The notes under the pieces: generated by a model
What the model was told of the DNA's origin: nothing
What the model saw: only the letters and a program-made list of their open reading frames with translations
Database searches by the model: none
NCBI GenBank assembly: GCA_030625285.1
Contig: DAOURC010000055.1
Location: forward strand, 1-5,581
DNA length: 5,581 bases
Source: Eubacteriales bacterium
Lineage (GTDB): Bacteria; Bacillota; Clostridia; Peptostreptococcales; Acidaminobacteraceae
Reading direction: 5' to 3'
Made by a program: the position numbers and the translations under genes
Part shown: positions 1-5,581 of the stretch, in pieces
How positions within the stretch are numbered: the first letter of the stretch is position 1
Layout: each line of letters begins with the position of its first letter

Positions 1-669
1 ATCCATATTTGGAAAAAGAGCTTCAAGCATTTCTTTATGTGATTTATACTCTCTAAGAATTGTAGAAATCGACTTCATTTTAGAAATTGAATCTTCTAAC
101 AACACAATTTCTTCCTCTGTTATATCAGGCATTGTCTGGGCGATGAATCCCCCTGCTGATTCCACGCTTGAATCTTTATTCACTAAAACACCCAATGATA
201 CAATCGATGGCTGTTGCTCAGATTCTAAATAGTACTGAGCTAAATCCTCAGCGATTTCCCCACTTACCAGCGGAGAGCGGCCTATGTATGGGTCCTTTAA
301 ACCCAAATCCTTGATAATGATCAATTCGCCGTCTTTTCCTATTGCTCCACCTACATTTAATTTATTATTATCATGATCTTCAATGTCGATCTGAGGATCT
401 GATATATATGCCTTTACATTACCATTCGACCATGAAATTGCTACAATGGATTTAATTAAATTATTCCCTTTTATCTGAAATGTCAGTTTCTCCTTGTCTC
501 CCTTTAACATCTTACCCATAATACTTGCCGCTGTTATGCTTCTTCCAAGAGCTGCAGTAGCCACAGGATAAGTACCGTGTATTTTTCTAGCTTCTTCAAC
601 CATATCAGTAGTATCGGAAATGTATACCCTTGTATGATTGCCGACTAAAGCCGCAGTTATTTTTCCCAT
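1..669 (-). CDS. hslO: Hsp33 redox-regulated molecular chaperone (partial, 3' end beyond the window)
   Basis: Hsp33 is a cytoplasmic holdase chaperone that is switched on by oxidation and protects unfolding proteins during oxidative and heat stress. Translating the minus strand from the ATG at 669 gives 223 uninterrupted codons to the window edge. Family hallmarks are visible: YPVATAALGR (34-43) followed by TAASIMGKMLK (46-56), NVGGAIGKDGEL (105-116), KDLGLKDPYIG (120-130), PLVSGEIAEDLAQYY (133-147), SEQQPSIVSLGVLV (150-163) and AGGFIAQTMP (172-181). This covers the N-terminal substrate-binding core and the start of the helical linker. The C-terminal zinc domain (CxC...CxxC), which senses the redox state, normally starts soon after this point in a protein of about 290 residues and lies outside the window, so its cysteines cannot be checked. 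The start is fixed by GGAGG five bases upstream. The gene begins 18 bp after the methyltransferase and is probably the fourth gene of the same transcript. Confidence 0.96.
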   Translation of the reverse strand, partial: MGKITAALVGNHTRVYISDTTDMVEEARKIHGTYPVATAALGRSITAASIMGKMLKGDKEKLTFQIKGNNLIKSIVAISWSNGNVKAYISDPQIDIEDHDNNKLNVGGAIGKDGELIIIKDLGLKDPYIGRSPLVSGEIAEDLAQYYLESEQQPSIVSLGVLVNKDSSVESAGGFIAQTMPDITEEEIVLLEDSISKMKSISTILREYKSHKEMLEALFPNMD

Positions 670-687
670 ATTCTCCTCCAAAAACTA

Positions 688-1422
688 TTATATATTCTTC
701 TTTGCAATATAAAATATCCTATCAGATTCTTTAATATTTTTCTTCGATCCATATACTTTGATTATTTCAAACCCAGATTGTATTAATAAATTTCTGATAA
801 AACTTTCTTTATATCCTCTTTGAATATGACTTTCCATCTTCCGTTCAAAGAGATTATTTTCTACTTCTGTAAACACAGTCACATCAAATTCAAGTATTTG
901 CTTTTCTTCATCATAATAATTTTCCCATATATACGATGAATCCTCATCATTTTCAGCAAATGTACTGTTGCCGATTATATTTTCAAATTTATATATTGTG
1001 CTCATATCGAATATAAAGATACCTCCACCGTTTAAATGATGATGCACCCTCTCAAAAACCTTCTCTAAATCTTCCTTGTCAATCATATAATTGAGTCCAT
1101 CAGTCAATGAGATAATCGCATCGAATTTAGATTTCACGTTGAAAGATCTCATGTCGGCCGACATGAACTTTATCTTATAATTCTTCTCAAGAGTTTTTTC
1201 ATTAGCCTTCATCAACATTTCTTCAGATAAGTCAATTCCAGTAACTATGTACCCTCTTTTATAAAGTTCTATTGCCGCATTGCCTGTTCCACAGGCTAAA
1301 TCCAATATATTTCGTACTTTATTCTCTTTTAAAATTTCTTCGAATGAATTTATGACCGAGTTATAATCATAATCACCCATATATTGATCATAAATTTCAG
1401 ATAAATTTTTATAACTTTTCAT
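688..1422 (-). CDS. Class I SAM-dependent methyltransferase, substrate unknown
   Basis: This is a complete 244-residue cytoplasmic methyltransferase of the small Rossmann-fold class. The SAM-binding motif I, ILDLACGTGN, is at residues 39-48. The acidic residue that usually binds the SAM ribose is D64 in VTGIDLS (60-66), and the adenine-region motif SADMRSF is at 88-94. FDAIISLTDGLNYM (100-113) is the usual post-II strand, and GGGIFIFDM (132-140) is a later core strand. The N-terminal start SYKNLSEIYDQYM and the overall length resemble YqeM-like and ubiE-like methyltransferases of Firmicutes, whose substrates are mostly undefined; nothing here identifies the substrate. The C-terminal half (about 150-210) is acidic and probably forms the substrate lid. 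The start ATG follows AGGAGA (1427-1432 on the plus coordinates), which reuses the AG of the upstream stop codon, so translation is probably coupled to the CPBP gene 8 bp upstream. The family call is firm; the function is not assignable. Confidence 0.9.
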   Translation of the reverse strand: MKSYKNLSEIYDQYMGDYDYNSVINSFEEILKENKVRNILDLACGTGNAAIELYKRGYIVTGIDLSEEMLMKANEKTLEKNYKIKFMSADMRSFNVKSKFDAIISLTDGLNYMIDKEDLEKVFERVHHHLNGGGIFIFDMSTIYKFENIIGNSTFAENDEDSSYIWENYYDEEKQILEFDVTVFTEVENNLFERKMESHIQRGYKESFIRNLLIQSGFEIIKVYGSKKNIKESDRIFYIAKKNI

Positions 1423-1430
1423 AATCTCTC

Positions 1431-2315
1431 CTAAAAAAAGATATAAGCCGAATAACCAATATACATTACAAAAGCAATTAATAATGGAATAAAATCTTTT
1501 TTCTTATGATTTTCAACTTGCCTATCTTTTAAATTCATATCCCTTCCGGGAATAGTTTTAATGATATATAAAACAATACCTAAAGAAAATACCGCTATAA
1601 CAGAGAAATTCATGATTGAATCAAGTAAGAACGTAGCATTGATTATCCCTTCTGTTTCGGTTGTAATAAATGAGCCCATATACGATATAACATATGCCAC
1701 TCCATTGTTGGTCATATGTCCTAAAATCGCCGGGACAATGGATTGAGTTTTTATTGTAAGGTATCCAAACACTATACCCAAATATATAGGTCCAAGGATA
1801 TTCTGCAAATTGAAGTGGAATATTCCAAACATGAATGCAGATATGATTATAGCTTTTTTATATGAAAAATAATCTGTATATGTATTTAAAACAATCCCTC
1901 TAAAAAAGACTTCCTCACAAATACCTGCGGAAATAGATATAATAAAAAACTGAAATATCACCGATGCAAAATCTTTCGCTATAGGTATGTTATAATAAAC
2001 ACTTTTCCCCAACAACTCTAAAATATACAAAGTGATGAGATTCAATAGCATTACAATAGGTAATGATAATAATACTATTAAAACGGTTTTTAATAAAGTC
2101 ATTCTAGATACATCGTTAAAATGAACATAATCAGAAAACTTCGCCTTGTTCATTTTAATGATCAGCAATGAATATCCTAGAACTAATACATACTCGGTGA
2201 TTATAAGACCAACTTCAAAATTCAAACTCTGCAGGTAATTACCTAGAGTTAAAAATATTATTGCTCCCAGCAAATAATAAATATTGAGTGTAATCAGTTT
2301 AATCCTATTCTCCAT
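1431..2315 (-). CDS. CPBP family (CAAX/Abi) intramembrane metalloprotease-like protein
   Basis: This is a 294-residue, very hydrophobic membrane protein with roughly eight or nine predicted transmembrane stretches (about 5-27, 36-54, 72-99, 116-136, 153-170, 173-190, 192-213, 230-253 and 274-292). It carries the three CPBP (Abi/Rce1-like) motifs: EEVFFRG at 134-140 (EExxxR), FGIFH at 163-167 (FxxxH) and HMTNN at 200-204 (HxxxN). All predicted metal and catalytic residues are present, so an active intramembrane protease is plausible, but bacterial members have diverse and mostly unknown substrates, including bacteriocin self-immunity and surface protein processing. A charged linker (about 255-275, GRDMNLKDRQVENHKKK) precedes the last helix. 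A TTG codon at 2318 would add one residue, but the GAGGTG site is only 3 bases from it and 6 from the ATG at 2315, so I chose the ATG. The gene overlaps the upstream amidohydrolase by 11 bp, which implies translational coupling. Confidence 0.9.
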   Translation of the reverse strand: MENRIKLITLNIYYLLGAIIFLTLGNYLQSLNFEVGLIITEYVLVLGYSLLIIKMNKAKFSDYVHFNDVSRMTLLKTVLIVLLSLPIVMLLNLITLYILELLGKSVYYNIPIAKDFASVIFQFFIISISAGICEEVFFRGIVLNTYTDYFSYKKAIIISAFMFGIFHFNLQNILGPIYLGIVFGYLTIKTQSIVPAILGHMTNNGVAYVISYMGSFITTETEGIINATFLLDSIMNFSVIAVFSLGIVLYIIKTIPGRDMNLKDRQVENHKKKDFIPLLIAFVMYIGYSAYIFF

Positions 2316-3471
2316 CAATTACACCTCGTATCTCCAAAAATCTCAAGTACGCTTCTATTCCGTTCAACAGCATTTTTTCATCAAAGTCGAATGTCGAACT
2401 GTGCAATGGACAGTTAAATCCCTTTTCGTCACTCTTTATACCCAAGAATACAAATATTCCCGGAACCACCTTTTGATAGTAAGAAAAATCCTCTGCTATC
2501 ATCTGTGGTTTCAAATTGGTTATTCTCTCTTTTCCAACTGCTTTTTCAAAAGAATTCACTAAATCACTTGAATTATCGACTTCAGGATACATATCTCTAA
2601 AAACAATGTTTATTTTAACACTTATATTTTTAAGATGTTTTGCATAATTATTCATTTCCTCTTTGATTTGATTATATACATCTTCATTAAAAGCCCTGAT
2701 AGTTCCTTCGAGTCTTGCATACCCTGCAATCACATTTCGCCTTTCCCCGGCTTCAATACGTCCAACAGTTAAAACAGCCGGTTCCATCGGATCGATTGTT
2801 CTACTTATTATCGATTGAAATTTTATTACCAACTCTGAAGCAAGCAGCGCAGCATCGATACCTTTATGCGGCATTGCCCCATGAGCACTTTTCGAATGAA
2901 TGTCAATATCAAATTCCCCAGTTCTAGCCATGATCGGCCCACTTCTTGCTGAAAAGAAATTCTCTTCAACCTCTGGGAACACATGATATCCAAATATCTC
3001 TCTAATATTGTACTTTTCAAATATACCCTCAGCAATTATTTCTTCAGCACCTCCAGGTCCCTCTTCTGCAGGTTGAAAAATAAATACTAAATTTTCTTTT
3101 AACTCTACATTGTTTTCCACCAAAAACTTGATGGTTCCAAGTGCCATCGCCATGTGTCCATCATGTCCGCAGGCGTGCATCACGCCATTATGGGTAGATA
3201 TGTATTCAGTCGAGTTTTCTTCTGTTACACCAAGACCGTCGATATCTGTTCTATATGCAACAGACTTTGTCTGATCATTACCTTTAACAATTGCAACAAC
3301 TCCAGTTTTTGCAACTATTTCATATTCAACGTTCATTTTTTCGAGAAAATTTATGATATATTCTTGAGTTTTATATTCTTCAAATCCTTTTTCAGGGATT
3401 TTATGCAGTTCTCTTCTATATTTTATTATATCATCTTGTATATTTATTAATTTTCTTTGTATATTATTCAT
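2305..3471 (-). CDS. M20D metallo-amidohydrolase, probable N-acetyldiaminopimelate deacetylase
   Basis: This is a complete 388-residue cytoplasmic zinc/manganese-type amidohydrolase of peptidase family M20D. The N-terminal YRRELHKIPEKGFEEYKTQEY (from 18), RTDIDGL (74-80) and HACGHDGH (99-106), with likely metal ligands C101 and H103, are followed by FIFQPAEEGPGGAEE (130-144) with E136/E137, GYHV with H163, and CPLHSS with H357. The inserted dimerisation domain contains SAHGAMPHKG (195-204). All expected ligands are intact. DIDGL and IFQPAEEGPGGA match my recollection of the Bacillus/Staphylococcus YkuR-type enzyme, which removes acetate from N-acetyl-LL-diaminopimelate (EC 3.5.1.47) in the acetylase branch of lysine synthesis. 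Divergence from asd-dapA-dapB supports that role. Alternatives within M20D are hippurate, indole-acetyl-amino-acid or other N-acyl amino acid hydrolases. The family is certain, the substrate likely but unproven. The start ATG follows GGAGG by five bases. This is the first gene of the minus-strand group. Confidence 0.85.
   Translation of the reverse strand: MNNIQRKLINIQDDIIKYRRELHKIPEKGFEEYKTQEYIINFLEKMNVEYEIVAKTGVVAIVKGNDQTKSVAYRTDIDGLGVTEENSTEYISTHNGVMHACGHDGHMAMALGTIKFLVENNVELKENLVFIFQPAEEGPGGAEEIIAEGIFEKYNIREIFGYHVFPEVEENFFSARSGPIMARTGEFDIDIHSKSAHGAMPHKGIDAALLASELVIKFQSIISRTIDPMEPAVLTVGRIEAGERRNVIAGYARLEGTIRAFNEDVYNQIKEEMNNYAKHLKNISVKINIVFRDMYPEVDNSSDLVNSFEKAVGKERITNLKPQMIAEDFSYYQKVVPGIFVFLGIKSDEKGFNCPLHSSTFDFDEKMLLNGIEAYLRFLEIRGVIDGE
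2322..2327 (-). promoter_or_regulatory. Ribosome binding site deciding the CPBP protease start
   Basis: On the minus strand this reads GAGGTG and lies inside the last codons of the amidohydrolase gene. It is 6 bases before the ATG at 2315 and only 3 bases before the in-frame TTG at 2318, which favours the ATG. Confidence 0.7.
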
Positions 3472-3517
3472 TTAAACCTCCAAAAACACTTGATTTATTT
3501 CGTATTTACTATACTAT

Positions 3518-3546
3518 ATTGTATATATAATTGTAAGTTAATACAA
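3518..3546 (-). promoter_or_regulatory. Candidate promoter for the minus-strand amidohydrolase group
   Basis: On the minus strand TTGTAT (3546-3541), a 17-base spacer and TACAAT (3523-3518) form a sigma-A-like promoter. It would start transcription near 3511 and give a leader of about 40 bases. The -10 is a 5/6 match to consensus, but the -35 only 3/6. A competing reading is TTAACT (3541-3536), 17 bases and TATAGT (3518-3513), which scores slightly better. Which one is used cannot be settled by eye in such AT-rich DNA. Confidence 0.45.
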
Positions 3547-3547
3547 T
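3519..3547 (+). promoter_or_regulatory. Candidate promoter for asd-dapA-dapB
   Basis: TTGTAT (3519-3524), a 17-base spacer and TACAAT (3542-3547) make a sigma-A-like promoter. It would start near 3554 and leave a leader of about 27 bases before asd. It is the mirror image of the minus-strand candidate. The -35 is weak (3/6). An alternative is a perfect TATAAT at 3526-3531 with TTTACT (3505-3510) at a short 15-base spacing. Either leader is far too short for a lysine riboswitch or T-box. Confidence 0.45.
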
Positions 3548-3549
3548 TA
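3528..3549. promoter_or_regulatory. 22-bp inverted repeat, candidate operator between the divergent genes
   Basis: TAATTGTA (3528-3535) and TACAATTA (3542-3549) are perfect 8-base inverted arms separated by 6 bases. The symmetry suits a dimeric repressor or activator site. It overlaps the spacer and -10 of the asd promoter candidate and the -35 of the opposite one. A third copy of the half-site core, ATTGTA, lies at 3518-3523. I do not recognise the site as any of the CodY, TnrA, ArgR or Rex consensus sequences. AT-richness raises the chance of coincidence. Confidence 0.4.
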
Positions 3550-3568
3550 ATAATTATTAAATTTTTTT

Positions 3569-3575
3569 GAGGTGA
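3569..3575 (+). promoter_or_regulatory. Ribosome binding site deciding the asd start
   Basis: GAGGTGA lies 5-6 bases before the ATG at 3581. The reading frame stays open upstream to a GTG at 3572, but that GTG is itself part of the Shine-Dalgarno sequence, so it is unlikely to be the start. Confidence 0.75.
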
Positions 3576-3580
3576 TAGTA

Positions 3581-4579
3581 ATGAAGAAGATTAATTTAGC
3601 TATTGTTGGAGCTACCGGCATGGTAGGGCAAACATTTTTGAAAGTACTTGAAGAAAGAAAATTTCCTTTTAAAAACCTTTACTTGTTTTCATCAGCAAAA
3701 TCTGCTGGTAATAAAATAACTTTTATGGGTAAGGAATATACAGTAGAAGAGTTGACTGAGTCTTCATTTGATAGAAATATCGACATCGCTCTTTTTTCAG
3801 CTGGTGGAAGCGTAAGTGAAAAGTTTGCTCCAATAGCTGCAAGCAAAGGTGTTATTGTGGTTGATAATTCCAGCGCATTTAGAATGGATGAAAATGTCCC
3901 TTTAGTTGTTCCTGAGGTCAACCCTGAGGATATTGAAAAACATAGCGGAATCATCGCAAATCCCAATTGCTCTACAATCCAAGCAGTTGTTGCGTTAAAA
4001 CCATTATATGATCGTTATAAGATAAAAAGAATCGTATATTCCACATACCAGGCTGTATCGGGTTCCGGTGTCAATGGCTATAAAGATTTAGAAGAAGGTT
4101 TAAAGGGAAATACGCTTTTAAGCGCCTATCCACATCCTATCGCAAACAATATTTTACCGCATATAGATGTTTTCATGGATAATGGATATACAAAAGAAGA
4201 AATTAAAATGATTGAAGAAACCAAGAAAATTTTGCACAACAGCAAATTGAAAATTACTGCAACTGCTGTAAGAGTTCCTGTTTTCTACTCTCACAGCGAA
4301 AGTATCAATGTTGAATTTGAGAAACCATTCGATCTTGACGATATTTTTGAGATATATGAAAAAGAAAATGGTATTATATTAGTAGATGATGTAAAAAATA
4401 ATCAATATCCTTTAGCTATTGACGCTGCAGGAACTGACGAAGTATATGTTGGAAGAATCAGAAGAGATTACAGTTTGGACAGTGGTCTTAATCTATGGGT
4501 TGTCGCAGACAACATCAGAAAAGGCGCTGCGACAAACACTATTCAAATTGCTGAGTATTTAGTCGATAACATCTTGTAA
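3581..4579 (+). CDS. asd: Aspartate-semialdehyde dehydrogenase
   Basis: Asd reduces L-aspartyl 4-phosphate to aspartate semialdehyde with NADPH (EC 1.2.1.11), the branch-point step toward lysine/diaminopimelate and threonine/methionine. The 332-residue protein has the NADP-binding GATGMVG (10-16) and SSAKSAG (37-43) near the cofactor phosphate. It also has NSSAFR (96-101), the catalytic cysteine C130 in NPNCST (127-132), YQAVSGSG (156-163) and RVPVFYSHSE (231-240) with the probable catalytic histidine H238. The C-terminal signature is NLWVVADNIRKGAATNT (304-320). Length and motifs are those of a complete, active member of the Gram-positive type. The ATG at 3581 was chosen over the GTG at 3572 because the latter sits within the ribosome binding site. 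It is the first gene of an asd-dapA-dapB group, 22 bp upstream of dapA. No aspartokinase is in view. Confidence 0.97.
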   Translation: MKKINLAIVGATGMVGQTFLKVLEERKFPFKNLYLFSSAKSAGNKITFMGKEYTVEELTESSFDRNIDIALFSAGGSVSEKFAPIAASKGVIVVDNSSAFRMDENVPLVVPEVNPEDIEKHSGIIANPNCSTIQAVVALKPLYDRYKIKRIVYSTYQAVSGSGVNGYKDLEEGLKGNTLLSAYPHPIANNILPHIDVFMDNGYTKEEIKMIEETKKILHNSKLKITATAVRVPVFYSHSESINVEFEKPFDLDDIFEIYEKENGIILVDDVKNNQYPLAIDAAGTDEVYVGRIRRDYSLDSGLNLWVVADNIRKGAATNTIQIAEYLVDNIL

Positions 4580-4601
4580 AACATAAACGGGAGGGTAAAA
4601 C

Positions 4602-5483
4602 ATGGGTTTATTTAAAGGCTCGGGTGTAGCGATTGTTACGCCTTTCAATGATGATTTAAGTATCAATTATGATAGATACATTAAATTGTTGCATTTCCAT
4701 TTGAAAAACAGTACCGATGCGATTATAGTAAGCGGTACAACTGGTGAATCACCAACTATTTCAGACGAGGAAAAATTAAAACTCTTTAAAATTGCCGTAG
4801 AGGAAATCGGCGGTAAAATTCCTGTTATTGCAGGAACTGGTTCTAACGATACTGCACATGTTATTCATTTAAGTAAAAAGGCAGAAGAAATTGGTGTGGA
4901 TGGTTTATTATTGGTATCGCCATATTATAATAAATCAACTCAAGAAGGTTTGGTTAGACATTTTACAGCAATTGCCGATGAAGTAAATATTCCTTGCATT
5001 TTATATAACGTCCCTGGAAGAACTGGAGTCAATATTCTTCCGAGTACAGTTGCAAAATTAGCTGATCATAAAAATATCGCCGCTTTGAAAGAAGCAAGTG
5101 GTAATATCTCGCAAATAGTAGAAGTCGCAAGACTTATTCCTGATGATTTCTATTTATACTCGGGAAATGATGATCATATCGTTCCACTGCTTTCCGTAGG
5201 AGGTAGCGGCGTAATTTCTGTAGTGGCGAATATCATACCAAAAGAAACTCATGATATGGTCATGGCTTTCTTAAATGGAGATATTAAAAAAGCTGCTGAA
5301 TTACAACTTTTAGCAAAACCTCTTATTGATTCTTTATTTATTGAAGTAAATCCTATTCCTGTAAAAACAGCTCTGAATTTAATGGGTATGAATGTCGGTT
5401 CTTTACGATTGCCTCTTATCGATATGAGTGAAAAAGGAAAAGTTGTTCTTGAGACTGAAATGAAAAATCTAGGATTGATATAG
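4602..5483 (+). CDS. dapA: 4-Hydroxy-tetrahydrodipicolinate synthase
   Basis: DapA condenses pyruvate with aspartate semialdehyde (EC 4.3.3.7), the first committed step of diaminopimelate and lysine synthesis, in the cytoplasm. The 293-residue TIM-barrel protein has GTTGES (45-50) with T46/T47, SPYYN (106-110), YNVPGRTG (135-142) with catalytic Y135 and R140, the Schiff-base lysine K163 in ALKEASGN (161-168), GGSGVISV (200-207) and NPIPVK (250-255). All active-site residues are present, offset by two from E. coli numbering. At the lysine allosteric site, E. coli H53, H56 and E84 correspond to D55, K58 and H86 here, a pattern associated with lysine-insensitive Gram-positive enzymes. A strong GGGAGGG (4589-4595) precedes the ATG by six bases. 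It sits between asd and dapB and is probably cotranscribed with both. Confidence 0.97.
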   Translation: MGLFKGSGVAIVTPFNDDLSINYDRYIKLLHFHLKNSTDAIIVSGTTGESPTISDEEKLKLFKIAVEEIGGKIPVIAGTGSNDTAHVIHLSKKAEEIGVDGLLLVSPYYNKSTQEGLVRHFTAIADEVNIPCILYNVPGRTGVNILPSTVAKLADHKNIAALKEASGNISQIVEVARLIPDDFYLYSGNDDHIVPLLSVGGSGVISVVANIIPKETHDMVMAFLNGDIKKAAELQLLAKPLIDSLFIEVNPIPVKTALNLMGMNVGSLRLPLIDMSEKGKVVLETEMKNLGLI

Positions 5484-5486
5484 GTG
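5482..5486 (+). promoter_or_regulatory. dapB ribosome binding site overlapping the dapA stop codon
   Basis: AGGTG begins with the last two bases of the dapA TAG stop and lies five bases before the dapB ATG at 5492. This arrangement suggests translational coupling between DapA and DapB. Confidence 0.65.
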
Positions 5487-5491
5487 ATATT

Positions 5492-5581
5492 ATGATACAA
5501 GTATTAGTATATGACTCAAACGGTACAATGGGGGAAATTCTCATTGAAGAGATTAATAATAGTGATGATTTTAAACTGACT
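5492..5581 (+). CDS. dapB: 4-Hydroxy-tetrahydrodipicolinate reductase (5' fragment, cut by the window edge)
   Basis: Thirty codons are visible, starting MIQVLVYDSNGTMGEILIEE and remaining open to the edge. This is the N-terminal beta strand and nucleotide-binding loop of DapB, which reduces the DapA product to tetrahydrodipicolinate with NAD(P)H (EC 1.17.1.8). The match to the usual MIRVLVNGANGKMG-like start, and the position 8 bp after dapA, support the call despite the short length. The first glycine of the GxxGxxG loop is aspartate here (D8; G11 and G14 are kept), which is unusual. The catalytic and substrate-binding region lies outside the window. A different Rossmann-fold reductase is possible but unlikely in this context. 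Confidence 0.85.
   Translation, partial: MIQVLVYDSNGTMGEILIEEINNSDDFKLT

Noticed and set aside
1561..1746. Plus-strand open frame inside the CPBP gene
   Set aside because: It is short, opposite conserved membrane-protein coding sequence, and has no motif.
1431..2315. CPBP protein as a bacteriocin immunity gene
   Set aside because: The family includes immunity proteins, but no bacteriocin precursor, transporter or regulator is in the window, so this specific role is unsupported.
2284..2562. Plus-strand open frame across the amidohydrolase/CPBP junction
   Set aside because: It lies opposite two well-supported genes, has no recognisable domain and encodes a composition typical of an antisense shadow.
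2715..3450. Open frames opposite or out of frame with the amidohydrolase (2715-2927, 2826-3035 and 3154-3450)
   Set aside because: The true frame carries all the M20D motifs. These have no family features and unusual residue runs, as expected of shadows.
3547..3568. Intrinsic terminator made of the AT palindrome and the T run
   Set aside because: The stem would be about five A-T pairs with no G-C pair, too weak for termination, and it lies at the start of a transcript rather than after a gene.
3472..3580. Lysine riboswitch (L-box) or T-box leader upstream of asd
   Set aside because: The whole divergent spacer is 109 bp and the predicted asd leader about 27 bases. A lysine aptamer needs well over 150 bases, and no T-box motif or stable GC-containing stem is present.
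3679..3966. Minus-strand open frame inside asd
   Set aside because: It is wholly contained in the strongly supported asd gene, with no domain or upstream ribosome binding site that I could recognise.
5249..5500. Minus-strand open frame over the dapA end and dapB start
   Set aside because: It is opposite the conserved DapA C-terminus and the dapB start, with no recognisable motif.

Overview
The window is AT-rich, and its protein sequences are typical of a low-GC Gram-positive anaerobe (Firmicutes, Clostridia/Tissierellia-like). That assignment rests on base composition, strong GGAGG-type ribosome binding sites and protein flavour, and the genus is an inference I cannot test. The window is almost fully coding: eight genes in two divergent groups separated by one 109-bp intergenic region (3472-3580). 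There is no gene-free stretch longer than 300 bases, and I see no RNA gene, insertion sequence or CRISPR array.

Left group, minus strand, reading from 3471 down to 1: an M20D-family metallo-amidohydrolase that closely resembles N-acetyl-diaminopimelate deacetylase; a CPBP (CAAX/Abi-type) intramembrane protease-like protein; a class I SAM-dependent methyltransferase; and the 5' three quarters of hslO, the redox-regulated chaperone Hsp33. The last runs off the left edge before its zinc-binding cysteines. These genes overlap by 11 bp or are separated by 8 and 18 bp, so they are probably one transcript.

Right group, plus strand, reading from 3581 to the right edge: asd, dapA and the first 30 codons of dapB. 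These are the first committed steps of the aspartate/diaminopimelate/lysine pathway: aspartyl phosphate to aspartate semialdehyde, to hydroxy-tetrahydrodipicolinate, to tetrahydrodipicolinate. The spacers are 22 and 8 bp. With a probable acetyl-DAP deacetylase divergently transcribed from the same short region, the neighbourhood looks like a DAP/lysine (cell-wall precursor) locus, probably using the N-acetyl variant of the pathway.

The shared intergenic region carries the most interesting non-coding structure. Three copies of the hexamer ATTGTA/TACAAT start exactly 12 bp apart, two of them forming a 22-bp inverted repeat. The outer two also make a mirror-image pair of promoter-like -35/-10 elements facing opposite ways. 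There is no room for a lysine riboswitch, and DapA carries a residue associated with lysine-insensitive enzymes, so control by lysine, if any, would have to act another way. I found no convincing evidence of a wholly new biological system; the window is mainly conserved housekeeping genes.
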